Origin: Alphaproteobacteria bacterium MedPE-SWcel
Lineage (GTDB): Bacteria > Pseudomonadota > Alphaproteobacteria > Rhodobacterales > Rhodobacteraceae
Direction of reading: 5' to 3'
Length of the DNA stretch: 64,000 nt
Assembly (NCBI GenBank): GCA_001874255.1
Contig: MPDC01000006.1
Span: forward strand, 1 to 64,000
In this document: in pieces, positions 28,811 through 40,059 of the stretch
Layout: each line of letters begins with the position of its first letter
Numbering within the stretch: position 1 is the stretch's first letter
Notes under the pieces: model-generated
Databases searched by the model: none
What the model was told of the DNA's origin: nothing
Seen by the model: only the letters and a program-made list of their open reading frames with translations
Program-made: the position numbers and the translations under genes

Positions 28811-31234
28811 ATGGTCTGGGGGAAAAACGCGGCAATTGTCCGCGAGGCGCGCCGCGCGTGTGCTCTGTCTGGTTCTGCAATCTCTGGTTCCGCAAAGGGC
28901 ATTCTTGGCTCCACCGCGCTGTCAGCGGTCTTGGCTGTCGGGCTTGGCATGGCGCCAATGGCCGCCATGGCGCAGGATTTCAGATTCACAAACGTCCGTG
29001 TCGAAGGAAATCAACGCATCCAAAGCGCCACCATTGTCGCCTATACCGGTCTGGAGCGGGGCGAAACGGTCAGTGCGGGGGCGTTGAACGACGCCTATCG
29101 AGGGGTCTTTGACAGCGGTCTGTTCGAGACCGTGGAGCTGGTGCCAAACGGCAATACGCTTGTGATCAAAGTGGTTGAATACCCCACGATCAGCCGGATC
29201 AATTTCGAAGGCAACCGCCGGATGAAGGATGACGCCCTGTCGGAGGTGATCCAATCCTCGCCACGCCGCGTCTTCAGTGCGGATCAGGCCGAACGCGACG
29301 CGGCTGCCATCGCGGATCTCTACAAGGCGCAGGGGCGTCTTGCCTCGACGGTGACGCCCCGGATCATCCGCCGCAACGACAACCGGGTCGATCTGGTCTT
29401 TGAGATTGCCGAAGGCGATACCGTCGAAGTCGAGCGCGTCTCGTTTGTGGGCAACCGCGCCTATTCTGACCGCCGTCTGCGCCGGGTGCTGGAGACCAAG
29501 CAGGCGACGTTCCTGCGGGCGCTGATCAACCGCGATACCCTGATCGAGGACCGGATCCAGTTCGACCGTCAGGTGCTGAGCGATTTCTATCAATCGCGTG
29601 GCTATGTCGATTTCCGCATCAACAGCGTCAATGCCGAAGTGACAAAGGAACGCGACGCGGTGTTCCTGGTTGTCGATGTGACCGAGGGGCAGAAATATGC
29701 CTTCGGCGACATCACGGTCACCAGTGAGTTTGCCGATGCCGATGCGGATCTCTATCGCCAACAGCTGCGGGTCAAGCCGGGGGTGACCTATTCTCCGCTG
29801 GTCATCGAGAACGCGGTGACCACGCTGGAACAGCTCGCGGTGAAGCAGGGGATCGACTTTCTGCGGGTCGAGCCGCGGGTGACCCGCAATGATCGCGACC
29901 TGACGCTGGATGTGGAATTCGCGATGGTGCGCGGGCCGCGCATCTTTGTCGAACGCATCGATATCGAGGGCAATACCACGACGCTGGACCGCGTGATTCG
30001 TCAGCAGTTCAGAATCGTCGAAGGGGATCCGCTGAACCAGCGTGAGATCCGCAATTCGGCCGAACGGATCCGTGCTCTGGGCTTCTTTTCCGATTCAGAG
30101 GTCGATGTCCGCGAAGGCAGCACGCCCAGCGACGTGATCGTTGACGTCGATGTGGTCGAGCAGCCGACCGGCTCCTTTACCCTGGGCGGATCCTATTCCG
30201 CGGATGACGGGATCGGCGTCGCAATCGGCATTTCAGAAGACAACTTCCTGGGACGTGGTCAGAAACTGTCGTTCAATATCTCGACCGCCGAGGACACCGA
30301 AGCCTACAACCTGCGCTTTGTCGAACCCAAGCTCTTGGGGCGGGATCTGCAGTTTGCCATCGACCTTGGCCTGAGCGAAACAGAATCCAGTTTTGCGGAA
30401 TACGACACCTCGTCGATCATCTTCCGCCCGTCGATTGGCTTTGACACCAGCGACACGACCTCGCTCTCGTTGCGCTATTCATGGGACAAGAACGAGATGA
30501 TTTCTCGCGGCGACGATGGCAACGGCGACCCCTATGCGGGTCCTGTGTTTCGCAGCGATATCGCAGCAGGCGAGCGGGTCACCAGCTCTGTCGGTGCGAC
30601 CTTCACCTATGACAGCCGTCGGACCGGTCTGAACCCCACGGCCGGCTTCCTGATCCAGGGCGGTTTTGACTACGCGGGTCTTGGCGGCGACAATGAATAC
30701 ATCCGGGCGACCAGCAAGATGGTGGCGCAAAAGCTGGTGTTCAACGAAGAGGTGACCCTCCGGGCGACCTTTGAATCGGGCTACCTGGGCTGGCTTGGCG
30801 ACAACAACAGCCGCACAGTTGACCGGTTCCTGTTGTCTTCGGAACTGCTGCGCGGGTTCGAACCGGGGGGCATCGGTCCGCGCGATGTGTCGCCAATTGC
30901 CAGCGGCGGCAACTATAGCGATGCCCTGGGCGGCAATCTCTATGCCGTGGCGCGCTTCGATGCGGAGTTCCCATTGGGGCTGCCGGAGGAAATCGGCCTG
31001 AAGGGCGGTGTGTTCTATGACGTCGGCAACCTTTGGGGGCTGGACGATTCCAACGCTTCGGCAGCCGGCACGAATGTTGTCGGACGCAATGGCTCCTTCC
31101 GCCATGTGGTGGGGTTCTCGCTGTTGTGGACCACGGGGCTGGGCCCGCTGCGGTTCAACTTCTCCAAGGCCATCATCAAGGAAGACTTCGACAAGGAACG
31201 GAACTTTGACCTGACCATTCAGGCGCGGTTCTGA
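28811..31234 (+). CDS. bamA: Outer-membrane protein assembly factor BamA
   Basis: BamA inserts beta-barrel proteins into the outer membrane. The 807-aa protein has a long N-terminal signal region (cleavage probably after MAAMAQ, about residue 55), five POTRA domains (about 60-430, starting FTNVRVEGNQRIQ) and a C-terminal 16-strand barrel ending in the aromatic signature TIQARF. The RRFSVGIGP-type loop is represented by the SLLWTTGLGPLRFNFSK segment. It follows rseP and precedes the OmpH/Skp-like gene by only 4 bases, the standard gene order. Confidence 0.96.
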   Translation: MVWGKNAAIVREARRACALSGSAISGSAKGILGSTALSAVLAVGLGMAPMAAMAQDFRFTNVRVEGNQRIQSATIVAYTGLERGETVSAGALNDAYRGVFDSGLFETVELVPNGNTLVIKVVEYPTISRINFEGNRRMKDDALSEVIQSSPRRVFSADQAERDAAAIADLYKAQGRLASTVTPRIIRRNDNRVDLVFEIAEGDTVEVERVSFVGNRAYSDRRLRRVLETKQATFLRALINRDTLIEDRIQFDRQVLSDFYQSRGYVDFRINSVNAEVTKERDAVFLVVDVTEGQKYAFGDITVTSEFADADADLYRQQLRVKPGVTYSPLVIENAVTTLEQLAVKQGIDFLRVEPRVTRNDRDLTLDVEFAMVRGPRIFVERIDIEGNTTTLDRVIRQQFRIVEGDPLNQREIRNSAERIRALGFFSDSEVDVREGSTPSDVIVDVDVVEQPTGSFTLGGSYSADDGIGVAIGISEDNFLGRGQKLSFNISTAEDTEAYNLRFVEPKLLGRDLQFAIDLGLSETESSFAEYDTSSIIFRPSIGFDTSDTTSLSLRYSWDKNEMISRGDDGNGDPYAGPVFRSDIAAGERVTSSVGATFTYDSRRTGLNPTAGFLIQGGFDYAGLGGDNEYIRATSKMVAQKLVFNEEVTLRATFESGYLGWLGDNNSRTVDRFLLSSELLRGFEPGGIGPRDVSPIASGGNYSDALGGNLYAVARFDAEFPLGLPEEIGLKGGVFYDVGNLWGLDDSNASAAGTNVVGRNGSFRHVVGFSLLWTTGLGPLRFNFSKAIIKEDFDKERNFDLTIQARF

Positions 31235-31238
31235 CCCA

Positions 31239-31862
31239 TTGCGGGGCTGTGCATCAGTATGGAGCTTTTGGATCGCCGGGCTTTTGGCCGGCCTGTCCTG
31301 TAGCGTTGCTGTTGCGCAGACCCCGGTTCCCGGTACCGGTGTCGGACAATTTTCTGCATTCCAGAACCTTGGTCTGCCCAATAGCCAACTGCTGACGATC
31401 CATTCCGACCGTCTCTTTGCCGAAAGCGCCTATGGGCTGCGGGTGGCGCGGGAGACGGAGGGGCGCAGCGCGGTTCTGATGGCGGAAAATCGCAGGATCG
31501 AAGCGGAACTGCGGGCGGAAGAGCTGGATCTGGCCGAGCGCCGGTCCACCATGGAGCCGGAAGCCTTTCGCGCGCTGGCCACTGCGTTTGACCAGAAGGT
31601 GCAGGAAACCCGGCGCACTCAGGAAGCCAAGTTTCTGGAAATCACCACGGCCCGCGATGACGCCAGGCGCGCGTTTCGTCAGACGTCGATCCCCATTCTC
31701 GAACAGATCATGACGGAGACCGGGGCGGCGGCAATTCTGGAACAGTCGACTGTGCTGCTGAGTGCCGATGCCATTGACGTGACCGACCTTGCCATCTCGC
31801 GTGTGGATGCCATCCTCGGTGAGGGGGCCGCATCCGGCGCGCCCGAGGCAACGCAGCCCTGA
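31239..31862 (+). CDS. OmpH/Skp-family periplasmic chaperone
   Basis: The 207-aa protein has a signal peptide (hydrophobic 8-25, ending VAVAQ), a long Ala/Glu/Arg-rich coiled-coil middle (about 60-150) and a short C-terminal domain, as in OmpH/Skp chaperones that escort unfolded outer-membrane proteins to BamA. No ATG or GTG is available in frame before the signal peptide, so the start is the TTG at 31239, four bases after bamA. This suggests reinitiation or coupling with bamA. Confidence 0.85.
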   Translation: MRGCASVWSFWIAGLLAGLSCSVAVAQTPVPGTGVGQFSAFQNLGLPNSQLLTIHSDRLFAESAYGLRVARETEGRSAVLMAENRRIEAELRAEELDLAERRSTMEPEAFRALATAFDQKVQETRRTQEAKFLEITTARDDARRAFRQTSIPILEQIMTETGAAAILEQSTVLLSADAIDVTDLAISRVDAILGEGAASGAPEATQP

Positions 31863-31925
31863 ACTTGCCCCCTCCGCCGGGACTTGTTAGGACAATCAAC
31901 GACCTGAAACCATTGGAACATGATC

Positions 31926-32408
31926 ATGACCTCTGACGCCAATTCCGACCTGAAAAGCGCCGATATCGGCCTGATCCAGCAAATCCTGCCCCATAGGTAT
32001 CCGTTTCTTCTGGTGGACAAGGTTCTGGATATCAACGGTTTTCAGTCCGCGCGCGGCATCAAGAACGTGACCATGAACGAGCCGCATTTTCAGGGCCATT
32101 TCCCCGGCGCCCCGATCATGCCGGGGGTCACCATCATCGAAGCGATGGCGCAGACCTCGGGCGTCATGCTGGGCGTCGGCATGGATCTGATCGGCACCGA
32201 TATGCTGATTTATTTCATGAATATCGACAAATGCAAATTCCGCCGCAAGGTGGTTCCCGGCGATGTGTTGGAGATGCATGTGGAAACCCTGCGCGGCAAG
32301 CCGGGCGGGAAGATTTTCAAATTTTCCGGACGTGCCACCGTCGAGGGTGAACTGGCCGCCGAGGCGGAATTCACCGCGATGATTGACCGCGACGGGAAGG
32401 ACGGCTGA
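31926..32408 (+). CDS. fabZ: 3-hydroxyacyl-ACP dehydratase FabZ
   Basis: FabZ dehydrates beta-hydroxyacyl-ACP in fatty-acid elongation and competes with LpxA for its substrate. The 160-aa protein has the hot-dog motif [20 protein letters not shown] with the catalytic His and later Glu. ATG 31926 has GGA eight bases upstream; ATG 31920 is a close alternative. It overlaps lpxA by one base (TGATG). Confidence 0.95.
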   Translation: MTSDANSDLKSADIGLIQQILPHRYPFLLVDKVLDINGFQSARGIKNVTMNEPHFQGHFPGAPIMPGVTIIEAMAQTSGVMLGVGMDLIGTDMLIYFMNIDKCKFRRKVVPGDVLEMHVETLRGKPGGKIFKFSGRATVEGELAAEAEFTAMIDRDGKDG

Positions 32409-33193
32409 TGAGCAAAATTCACCCCAGCGCCATTATCGAAGACGGTGCCAGACTTGGCGAGGGTTGTGAAATCGGTCCCTTCTGCATTGTCGGCGCTGAG
32501 GTGGTTCTGGGCGACCGGGTGGTGTTGAAATCCCATGTGGTCATCACGGGCGATACCGAAATCGGTGATGAGACCGTCGTCTTTTCCTTCTCCGTGCTCG
32601 GAGAGATTCCGCAGGATCTGAAGTTCAAGGGTGAGAAATGCCGGACCGTGATCGGCAAGCGCAATCGCATCCGGGAGCATGTGACCGTCAATGCCGGAAC
32701 CGAGGGCGGCGGAGGTCTCACCAAAATCGGCGATGACGGCCTGTTCATGGCCGGCTGCCATATTGCCCATGATGCCCAGGTCGGCGATCGGGTGATCGTG
32801 GTGAACTCTGCCGCGATTGCCGGTCATTGCGTATTGGAAGACGACGTGATCATCGGCGGTCTCTCGGGCATTCACCAATGGGTGCGGATCGGGCGCGGCG
32901 CCATTATCGGTGCCGTCACCATGGTGACCAATGATGTCATTCCCTACGGTCTGGTGCAGGCCTCGCGCGGGGAACTGGACGGGCTGAACCTGGTCGGGCT
33001 GAAGCGGCGGGGCGTGACCCGGTCGGATATCACCGCATTGCGGGCGGCGTTTCAGATGCTGGCGCAGGGCGAGGGGACCTTCTCGGAACGGGCGCGGCGT
33101 CTCGGCGAGGAAAGCGAGAGCGCCTATGTGCAGGAAATCGTTGCCTTCATCACCGGCGAAAGTGACCGCCATTTCCTGACGCCAGGTGGTTGA
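32408..33193 (+). CDS. lpxA: UDP-N-acetylglucosamine acyltransferase
   Basis: LpxA adds a 3-hydroxyacyl chain to UDP-GlcNAc, the first step of lipid A synthesis. The 261-aa protein shows the hexapeptide-repeat left-handed helix (IHPSAIIEDGARLGEGCEIG onwards), the catalytic His in GCHIAHDAQVG, and the helical C-terminus. Position between fabZ and lpxI/lpxB is the classical arrangement. Confidence 0.96.
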   Translation: MSKIHPSAIIEDGARLGEGCEIGPFCIVGAEVVLGDRVVLKSHVVITGDTEIGDETVVFSFSVLGEIPQDLKFKGEKCRTVIGKRNRIREHVTVNAGTEGGGGLTKIGDDGLFMAGCHIAHDAQVGDRVIVVNSAAIAGHCVLEDDVIIGGLSGIHQWVRIGRGAIIGAVTMVTNDVIPYGLVQASRGELDGLNLVGLKRRGVTRSDITALRAAFQMLAQGEGTFSERARRLGEESESAYVQEIVAFITGESDRHFLTPGG

Positions 33194-33208
33194 GAAAGGC
33201 CTGAGACC

Positions 33209-33997
33209 ATGATTGCACTGATTGCCGGCCGCGGCCATTTGCCTGCCGAACTGCTGGACCGTTTGCCCAACCGACCTCTGGTCTGTGCCATGGCAGGCTC
33301 GGAACCGGATCAGGTCGATGCGGAGATTATCTTTCGGCTCGAGCAGCTTGGCAGCTTTCTCGAGCGCCTGAAGGCCGCGGATGTGACCGAAATCTGTCTG
33401 GCGGGGGCGGTTGCGCGACCGCATATCGACCCGTCGGCCATTGACGCGGCGACGCTGCCATTGGTGCCGGTGTTGCAAGGCGCGATTGCCCTGGGCGACG
33501 ATGGTGCATTGCGCGCCGTGATCGCCATTCTGGAGCAGAGCGGCTTTGCGGTGCGGGCCGCGCATGAGATCGCGCCGGACCTGCTGATGGAAGCGGGCAT
33601 TCCCACCAAAGTGAAGCCGGGCGAAATCGACAAGGCGGATGCGGAGCGGGCGGCGTCGATTGTCGCGGCATTGAGCGCCGTCGATGTGGGGCAGGCCTGC
33701 GCGGTTCGCTCCGGTCAGGCCATTGGTCTCGAGACGCTGTTCGGCACGGACTGGATGCTGGCAAATCTGGCCGCGCGCCCGGATGGGCAGGGCGGGCTTT
33801 TGTTCAAGGCGCCCAAATCGGGGCAGGACCGTCGCGCGGATCTGCCGACCATCGGTCCGGCAACGGTTGAGGGCGCGGCCATGGCGGGTCTGAACGGGAT
33901 CGTCTTGGAGGCGCAGGGCGTCATTGTGCTTAACCGCGAGGAGGTCATCGCGGCCTGCGATCGGCGGGGCATGTTCCTTTGGCTGCGACAGGGTTGA
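33209..33997 (+). CDS. lpxI: UDP-2,3-diacylglucosamine diphosphatase LpxI
   Basis: LpxI hydrolyses UDP-2,3-diacyl-GlcN to lipid X, the alphaproteobacterial alternative to LpxH. The 262-aa DUF1009 protein starts MIALIAGRGHLPAELLDRL and keeps the conserved LAGAVARP, KVKPGEID and ADLPTIGPATVEGAAMAGLNG segments near the C-terminus. It sits between lpxA and lpxB, which itself supports the role. Confidence 0.94.
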   Translation: MIALIAGRGHLPAELLDRLPNRPLVCAMAGSEPDQVDAEIIFRLEQLGSFLERLKAADVTEICLAGAVARPHIDPSAIDAATLPLVPVLQGAIALGDDGALRAVIAILEQSGFAVRAAHEIAPDLLMEAGIPTKVKPGEIDKADAERAASIVAALSAVDVGQACAVRSGQAIGLETLFGTDWMLANLAARPDGQGGLLFKAPKSGQDRRADLPTIGPATVEGAAMAGLNGIVLEAQGVIVLNREEVIAACDRRGMFLWLRQG

Positions 33998-33998
33998 G

Positions 33999-35183
33999 AT
34001 GACCCTTCGGGTTTTCATTCTCGCAGGCGAGCCATCGGGAGATCGGCTGGGCGCTGCGCTGATGCGCGGGCTGAAGACGCTGGCGCCGGGTGTCCGTTTT
34101 GACGGCGTCGGCGGCGCCCAGATGCAGGCCGAGGGGCTGATCTCACAATTCCCGATGGAAGAGCTCTCTGTCATGGGGATCGCGGAGATCCTGCCGAAAT
34201 ATTTCGCCCTCAAACGTCGCATTCAGGAAACCGCCGATGCGGTCCTGCGCCTGAAACCGGATGTGATGATTACCATCGACAGCCCGGATTTTTCCTTGCG
34301 GGTGGCGAAACTCGTGAAGGAAAACAGCACCATCCGCACCGTACATTATGTGGCCCCGTCGGTTTGGGCCTGGCGGCCCGAGCGGGCGGAGAAGATGGCA
34401 AAGGTCATCGATCAGGTCCTCGCGTTGCTGCCGTTCGAGCCCCCCTACATGGAGGCCGCCGGAATGGACTGCGATTTTGTCGGTCATCCGGTGGTTGCCG
34501 AAGCAAAAGCCACAGAGGCAGAAATCGCCGATTTTCGCGCAACCTACGGGATCGGCGAGGCGCCTGTCCTGCTCGCTCTGCCGGGATCGCGCCGCTCCGA
34601 GGTGGGCAGGCTGGCGGATGTCTTTGGCGCCGCCTTGATCCGGTTTCGCGCCGACCATCCCGGCCATCGTATCGTCGTCCCTGCCGCCGCCCCGGTGGCC
34701 GCATTGCTCCGGGAAAAATGTGCCGATTGGCCGGATGGTTGCCTGTTGCTCGATCCGACTGAGACCGAGAGCACCATCTTTGCCGCTCACAAACGGGCGG
34801 CTTTCGCCACGGCAGAGCTGGCTTTGGCGGCCTCCGGCACGGTCTCGCTGGAACTGGCGGCGTCCGCGACACCGATGGTGATCGCCTACAGGTTCAATTG
34901 GCTCACCTGGCAGATCATGAAGCGGATGGCGTTGATTGATACGGTGACGCTGGTCAATCTGGTCAGCGACAGCCGCGTGGTGCCGGAATGCCTCGGTCCC
35001 GAGTGCACGGCCGACCGCATTGCGGCGCAGCTGAATGCTGTGCTTGCCGCGCCGGATCAGCAGCAGGACGCGATGCGCCTGACGATGGAACGGATCGGCG
35101 CGGGCGGCGCGGCCCCGGGACTGAGGGCTGCGCGCGCCGTGCTCGATCGATTGGGTATCAAGACGTCACCGGCGGCGTCCTGA
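33999..35183 (+). CDS. lpxB: Lipid-A-disaccharide synthase
   Basis: LpxB joins UDP-2,3-diacyl-GlcN and lipid X into the tetra-acyl disaccharide at the inner membrane. The 394-aa GT19 protein shows ILAGEPSGDRLGAALM, HYVAPSVWAWRPERA, FVGHPVV and LPGSRRSEVGRL. ATG 33999 lies one base after the lpxI stop; earlier in-frame starts lie inside lpxI. Confidence 0.95.
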   Translation: MTLRVFILAGEPSGDRLGAALMRGLKTLAPGVRFDGVGGAQMQAEGLISQFPMEELSVMGIAEILPKYFALKRRIQETADAVLRLKPDVMITIDSPDFSLRVAKLVKENSTIRTVHYVAPSVWAWRPERAEKMAKVIDQVLALLPFEPPYMEAAGMDCDFVGHPVVAEAKATEAEIADFRATYGIGEAPVLLALPGSRRSEVGRLADVFGAALIRFRADHPGHRIVVPAAAPVAALLREKCADWPDGCLLLDPTETESTIFAAHKRAAFATAELALAASGTVSLELAASATPMVIAYRFNWLTWQIMKRMALIDTVTLVNLVSDSRVVPECLGPECTADRIAAQLNAVLAAPDQQQDAMRLTMERIGAGGAAPGLRAARAVLDRLGIKTSPAAS

Positions 35184-35228
35184 CCCCCTTTTGCTCTTTC
35201 GCAGAACCAGAAGGATCCGGGGCGGCGC

Positions 35229-36374
35229 TCAGGCCCCTCTCCAGATCCAGCCTCCGCCGAAGATCCGGCTGCTGTCAGGATCGTAGAACACGCAGGCCTG
35301 ACCGGGCGAGATGCCTTCTTCCGGTGTCAGCAGTTCCACCTCGGCTTCGGTTTCTGAGATCGGGCGGATAATGGCATCCCGCGGCGGGCGGGTCGAGCGG
35401 ACCTTGATGCTGAGATGCCATTCCTTGCGGCTGGTAAAGGGTTCATCCCCCAACCAATTGATTTCACGCACCGGTACGGTACGCGAGGCCAGCATTTCCT
35501 TGGGACCGACCACCACCTGTTTGCTGTCCACGTCCAGCTTCACCACATAGAGAGGGTCGCTCAGCCCGCCGATGCCGAGACCGCGGCGCTGACCGATGGT
35601 GTAATGGATGACGCCATTGTGTTCGCCCAGAACCCGCCCGTCCGCATGCACGATTTGGCCGGGTTCGGCCGCGCCGGGGCGCAGTTTTTCGATGACGGCG
35701 GCGTAGTTGCCGTCGGGAACGAAACAGATGTCCTGGCTGTCCGGCTTGTCCGCCACGGCCAGCCCGTATTGCGCCGCCATTTCGCGGGTGGCATCCTTGG
35801 AGGGCAGATGCCCGAGCGGGAACCGCAGGAAATCAAGCTGCTCCGGCGTGGTTGAGAACAGGAAATAGCTCTGATCGCGATTCGCATCCTCGGCGCTGTG
35901 CAGCTCTGGCCCGTTCGGACCCATCTTGCGCTGGATATAGTGACCGGTTGCCATGCAGTCGGCCTCCAGATCCTTGGCGGTTTCCAGCAGATCCTTGAAC
36001 TTCACCCGTTCGTTGCAGCGGATGCAGGGCACCGGAGTCGCCCCCGCCAGATAGCTGTCGGCGAATTCGTCGATCACGGCATCCTTAAAAATGTTTTCAT
36101 AATCCAGCACGTAGTGAGGAAAGCCCCGCTCCTCGGCCACCCGGCGCGCGTCGTGGATATCGATCCCCGCGCAGCAGGCGCCTTTCTTGGCCAACGCCGC
36201 ACCGTGGTCATAAAGCTGGAGCGTCACACCGACGACATCATAGCCCTGATCCGCCAGATATGCTGCCACCACAGAGCTATCGACGCCGCCAGACATGGCC
36301 ACGACAACGCGCGTTTCCGAGGGCGGTTTTGCAAAACCAAGCGAATTCACTGGGGCCTCATTGTCCAGTGCCAT
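35229..36374 (-). CDS. mnmA: tRNA-specific 2-thiouridylase MnmA
   Basis: MnmA installs sulfur at U34 of tRNAs for Lys, Glu and Gln. The 381-aa protein has the PP-loop [15 protein letters not shown], the first catalytic Cys in [13 protein letters not shown], the second Cys in [11 protein letters not shown], and a C-terminal beta-barrel region. I chose ATG 36374, preceded by AAGGAGAACACC; an upstream in-frame ATG lacks such a site. It converges with lpxB and diverges from sciP. Confidence 0.95.
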   Translation of the reverse strand: MALDNEAPVNSLGFAKPPSETRVVVAMSGGVDSSVVAAYLADQGYDVVGVTLQLYDHGAALAKKGACCAGIDIHDARRVAEERGFPHYVLDYENIFKDAVIDEFADSYLAGATPVPCIRCNERVKFKDLLETAKDLEADCMATGHYIQRKMGPNGPELHSAEDANRDQSYFLFSTTPEQLDFLRFPLGHLPSKDATREMAAQYGLAVADKPDSQDICFVPDGNYAAVIEKLRPGAAEPGQIVHADGRVLGEHNGVIHYTIGQRRGLGIGGLSDPLYVVKLDVDSKQVVVGPKEMLASRTVPVREINWLGDEPFTSRKEWHLSIKVRSTRPPRDAIIRPISETEAEVELLTPEEGISPGQACVFYDPDSSRIFGGGWIWRGA

Positions 36375-36531
36375 GGTGTTCTCCTTAAGGGTCTGAGTGG
36401 GGATCGGGAAAGCATCGAAGAATATAAGAAAATGCAACGTATTCTCAAGGGGTGCATTTCACTTAGCGTTAAGCCCTGCACGCCAATCTTCCCTAGAAAT
36501 AAAGAAGACGCATCCTAGTAAGGGTATAGCG

Positions 36532-36810
36532 ATGTTTTTGAAGAAAGTAGATGGCCCTCGTGCGGTCACATTGCCAGATGGTACAGTCATGACGCGGGCT
36601 GATCTGCCGCCGCAGACGACAAAACGCTGGGTCGCCTCTCGCAAGGCTGCTGTGGTGCGCGGAGTATTGTATGGGCTGATTCCCCAAGGCGAGGCGTTGA
36701 AGCTGTACAATTTAAGCGAAGAAGAGTTTCGAAGCTGGATTGCCGCGGTTGCCGATTTTGGCGAAGAGGCCCTGAAAACTACCCGTTTGAAGGACTATCG
36801 TAAACCGTAA
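36532..36810 (+). CDS. sciP: CtrA inhibitor SciP-type protein (DUF1153)
   Basis: The 92-aa protein matches the DUF1153 family, whose Caulobacter member SciP binds CtrA and blocks CtrA-activated promoters. It has a compact helix-turn-helix-like body (about 25-80, with KRWVASRKAAVVRGVLYGLI and SEEEFRSWIAAV). Start ATG 36532 has AAGGG about eight bases upstream. It is encoded 125 bases upstream of ctrA on the same strand, which strengthens the assignment and suggests a joint cell-cycle module. Confidence 0.88.
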   Translation: MFLKKVDGPRAVTLPDGTVMTRADLPPQTTKRWVASRKAAVVRGVLYGLIPQGEALKLYNLSEEEFRSWIAAVADFGEEALKTTRLKDYRKP

Positions 36811-36935
36811 GGAAAAAACACCTCCGTTAACTTGTGCGATTCCTCAAAATTAACCAACATGGTAACGGGACGTTAACCTTTTGCCAGCAAGGTTAATGCA
36901 ACTTGAGGAAAACAGAGTACAGGCGGAGACGAAAT
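36811..36935 (+). promoter_or_regulatory. sciP-ctrA intergenic region with a candidate CtrA box
   Basis: This AT-rich 125-bp region contains several TTAA elements. GTAACGGGACGTTAAC (36862-36877) fits the CtrA consensus TTAA-N7-TTAA with one mismatch in the first half-site. Other TTAA copies at 36827, 36850 and 36893 lack a partner at the right spacing. Autoregulation of ctrA is known in Caulobacter; here it is inferred from the motif. Confidence 0.5.
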
Positions 36936-37655
36936 ATGCGCATTCTTCTCGTTGAGGATGATCCTACGACAGCGAAAAGCATCGAGCTGATGCTCACTCA
37001 TGCAAACCTGAACGTTTACACGACTGATCTCGGCGAAGAAGGCATAGATCTGGCAAAACTATATGACTATGACCTGATCCTTCTGGATCTGGGCTTGCCG
37101 GACATGAATGGCCATGAGGTCCTGCGGCAACTGCGGTTGTCGCGCATCGAGACGCCGATCCTGATTTTGTCCGGTGCGGATGACACTGAAAACAAGATCA
37201 AGGGATTTGGCTTCGGCGCGGATGACTATCTGACCAAGCCCTTCCACCGCGAAGAACTGGTCGCACGGATCCACGCGATTATTCGCCGCTCCAAGGGTCA
37301 TTCTCAATCGATCATCAAAACTGGCAAGATCTCGGTCAATCTCGACGCCAAGACCGTGGATGTCGAAGGCAAATCCGTCCATCTGACTGGCAAGGAATAC
37401 CAGATGCTGGAGTTGCTGTCCCTGCGCAAGGGAACAACCCTGACCAAAGAGATGTTCCTGAACCATCTCTACGGCGGGATGGATGAACCTGAACTCAAGA
37501 TCATTGATGTCTTCATCTGCAAGCTTCGCAAAAAGCTCAGCACGGCAACCGACGGCGAAAACTACATCGAAACCGTGTGGGGGCGTGGCTATGTTCTGCG
37601 TGATCCTCAAGAAGATCACGCAACCGGTGGGCCGCGGATGGCCGTCGGGGCCTGA
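36936..37655 (+). CDS. ctrA: Cell-cycle response regulator CtrA
   Basis: CtrA is the OmpR-family master regulator of the alphaproteobacterial cell cycle, motility and, in Rhodobacteraceae, gene-transfer-agent and quorum-linked traits. The 239-aa protein has a receiver domain ([15 protein letters not shown], phospho-acceptor Asp in [13 protein letters not shown], Lys in DDYLTKPF) and a winged-helix output domain (about 130-230, ending [14 protein letters not shown]). ATG 36936 follows GGCGGAGACGAAAT. The DNA-recognition helix region [18 protein letters not shown] is as in CtrA proteins. Confidence 0.96.
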   Translation: MRILLVEDDPTTAKSIELMLTHANLNVYTTDLGEEGIDLAKLYDYDLILLDLGLPDMNGHEVLRQLRLSRIETPILILSGADDTENKIKGFGFGADDYLTKPFHREELVARIHAIIRRSKGHSQSIIKTGKISVNLDAKTVDVEGKSVHLTGKEYQMLELLSLRKGTTLTKEMFLNHLYGGMDEPELKIIDVFICKLRKKLSTATDGENYIETVWGRGYVLRDPQEDHATGGPRMAVGA

Positions 37656-37682
37656 GGCCGCGTAATATACTGATCCCTATGA

Positions 37683-40052
<2,370 letters not shown>

Positions 40053-40059
40053 ACAGAGC

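Noticed and set aside
32210-34222. 670-codon open frame on the minus strand
   Set aside because: It is antisense to lpxA and lpxI, whose proteins are unmistakable; its composition is that of a shadow frame.
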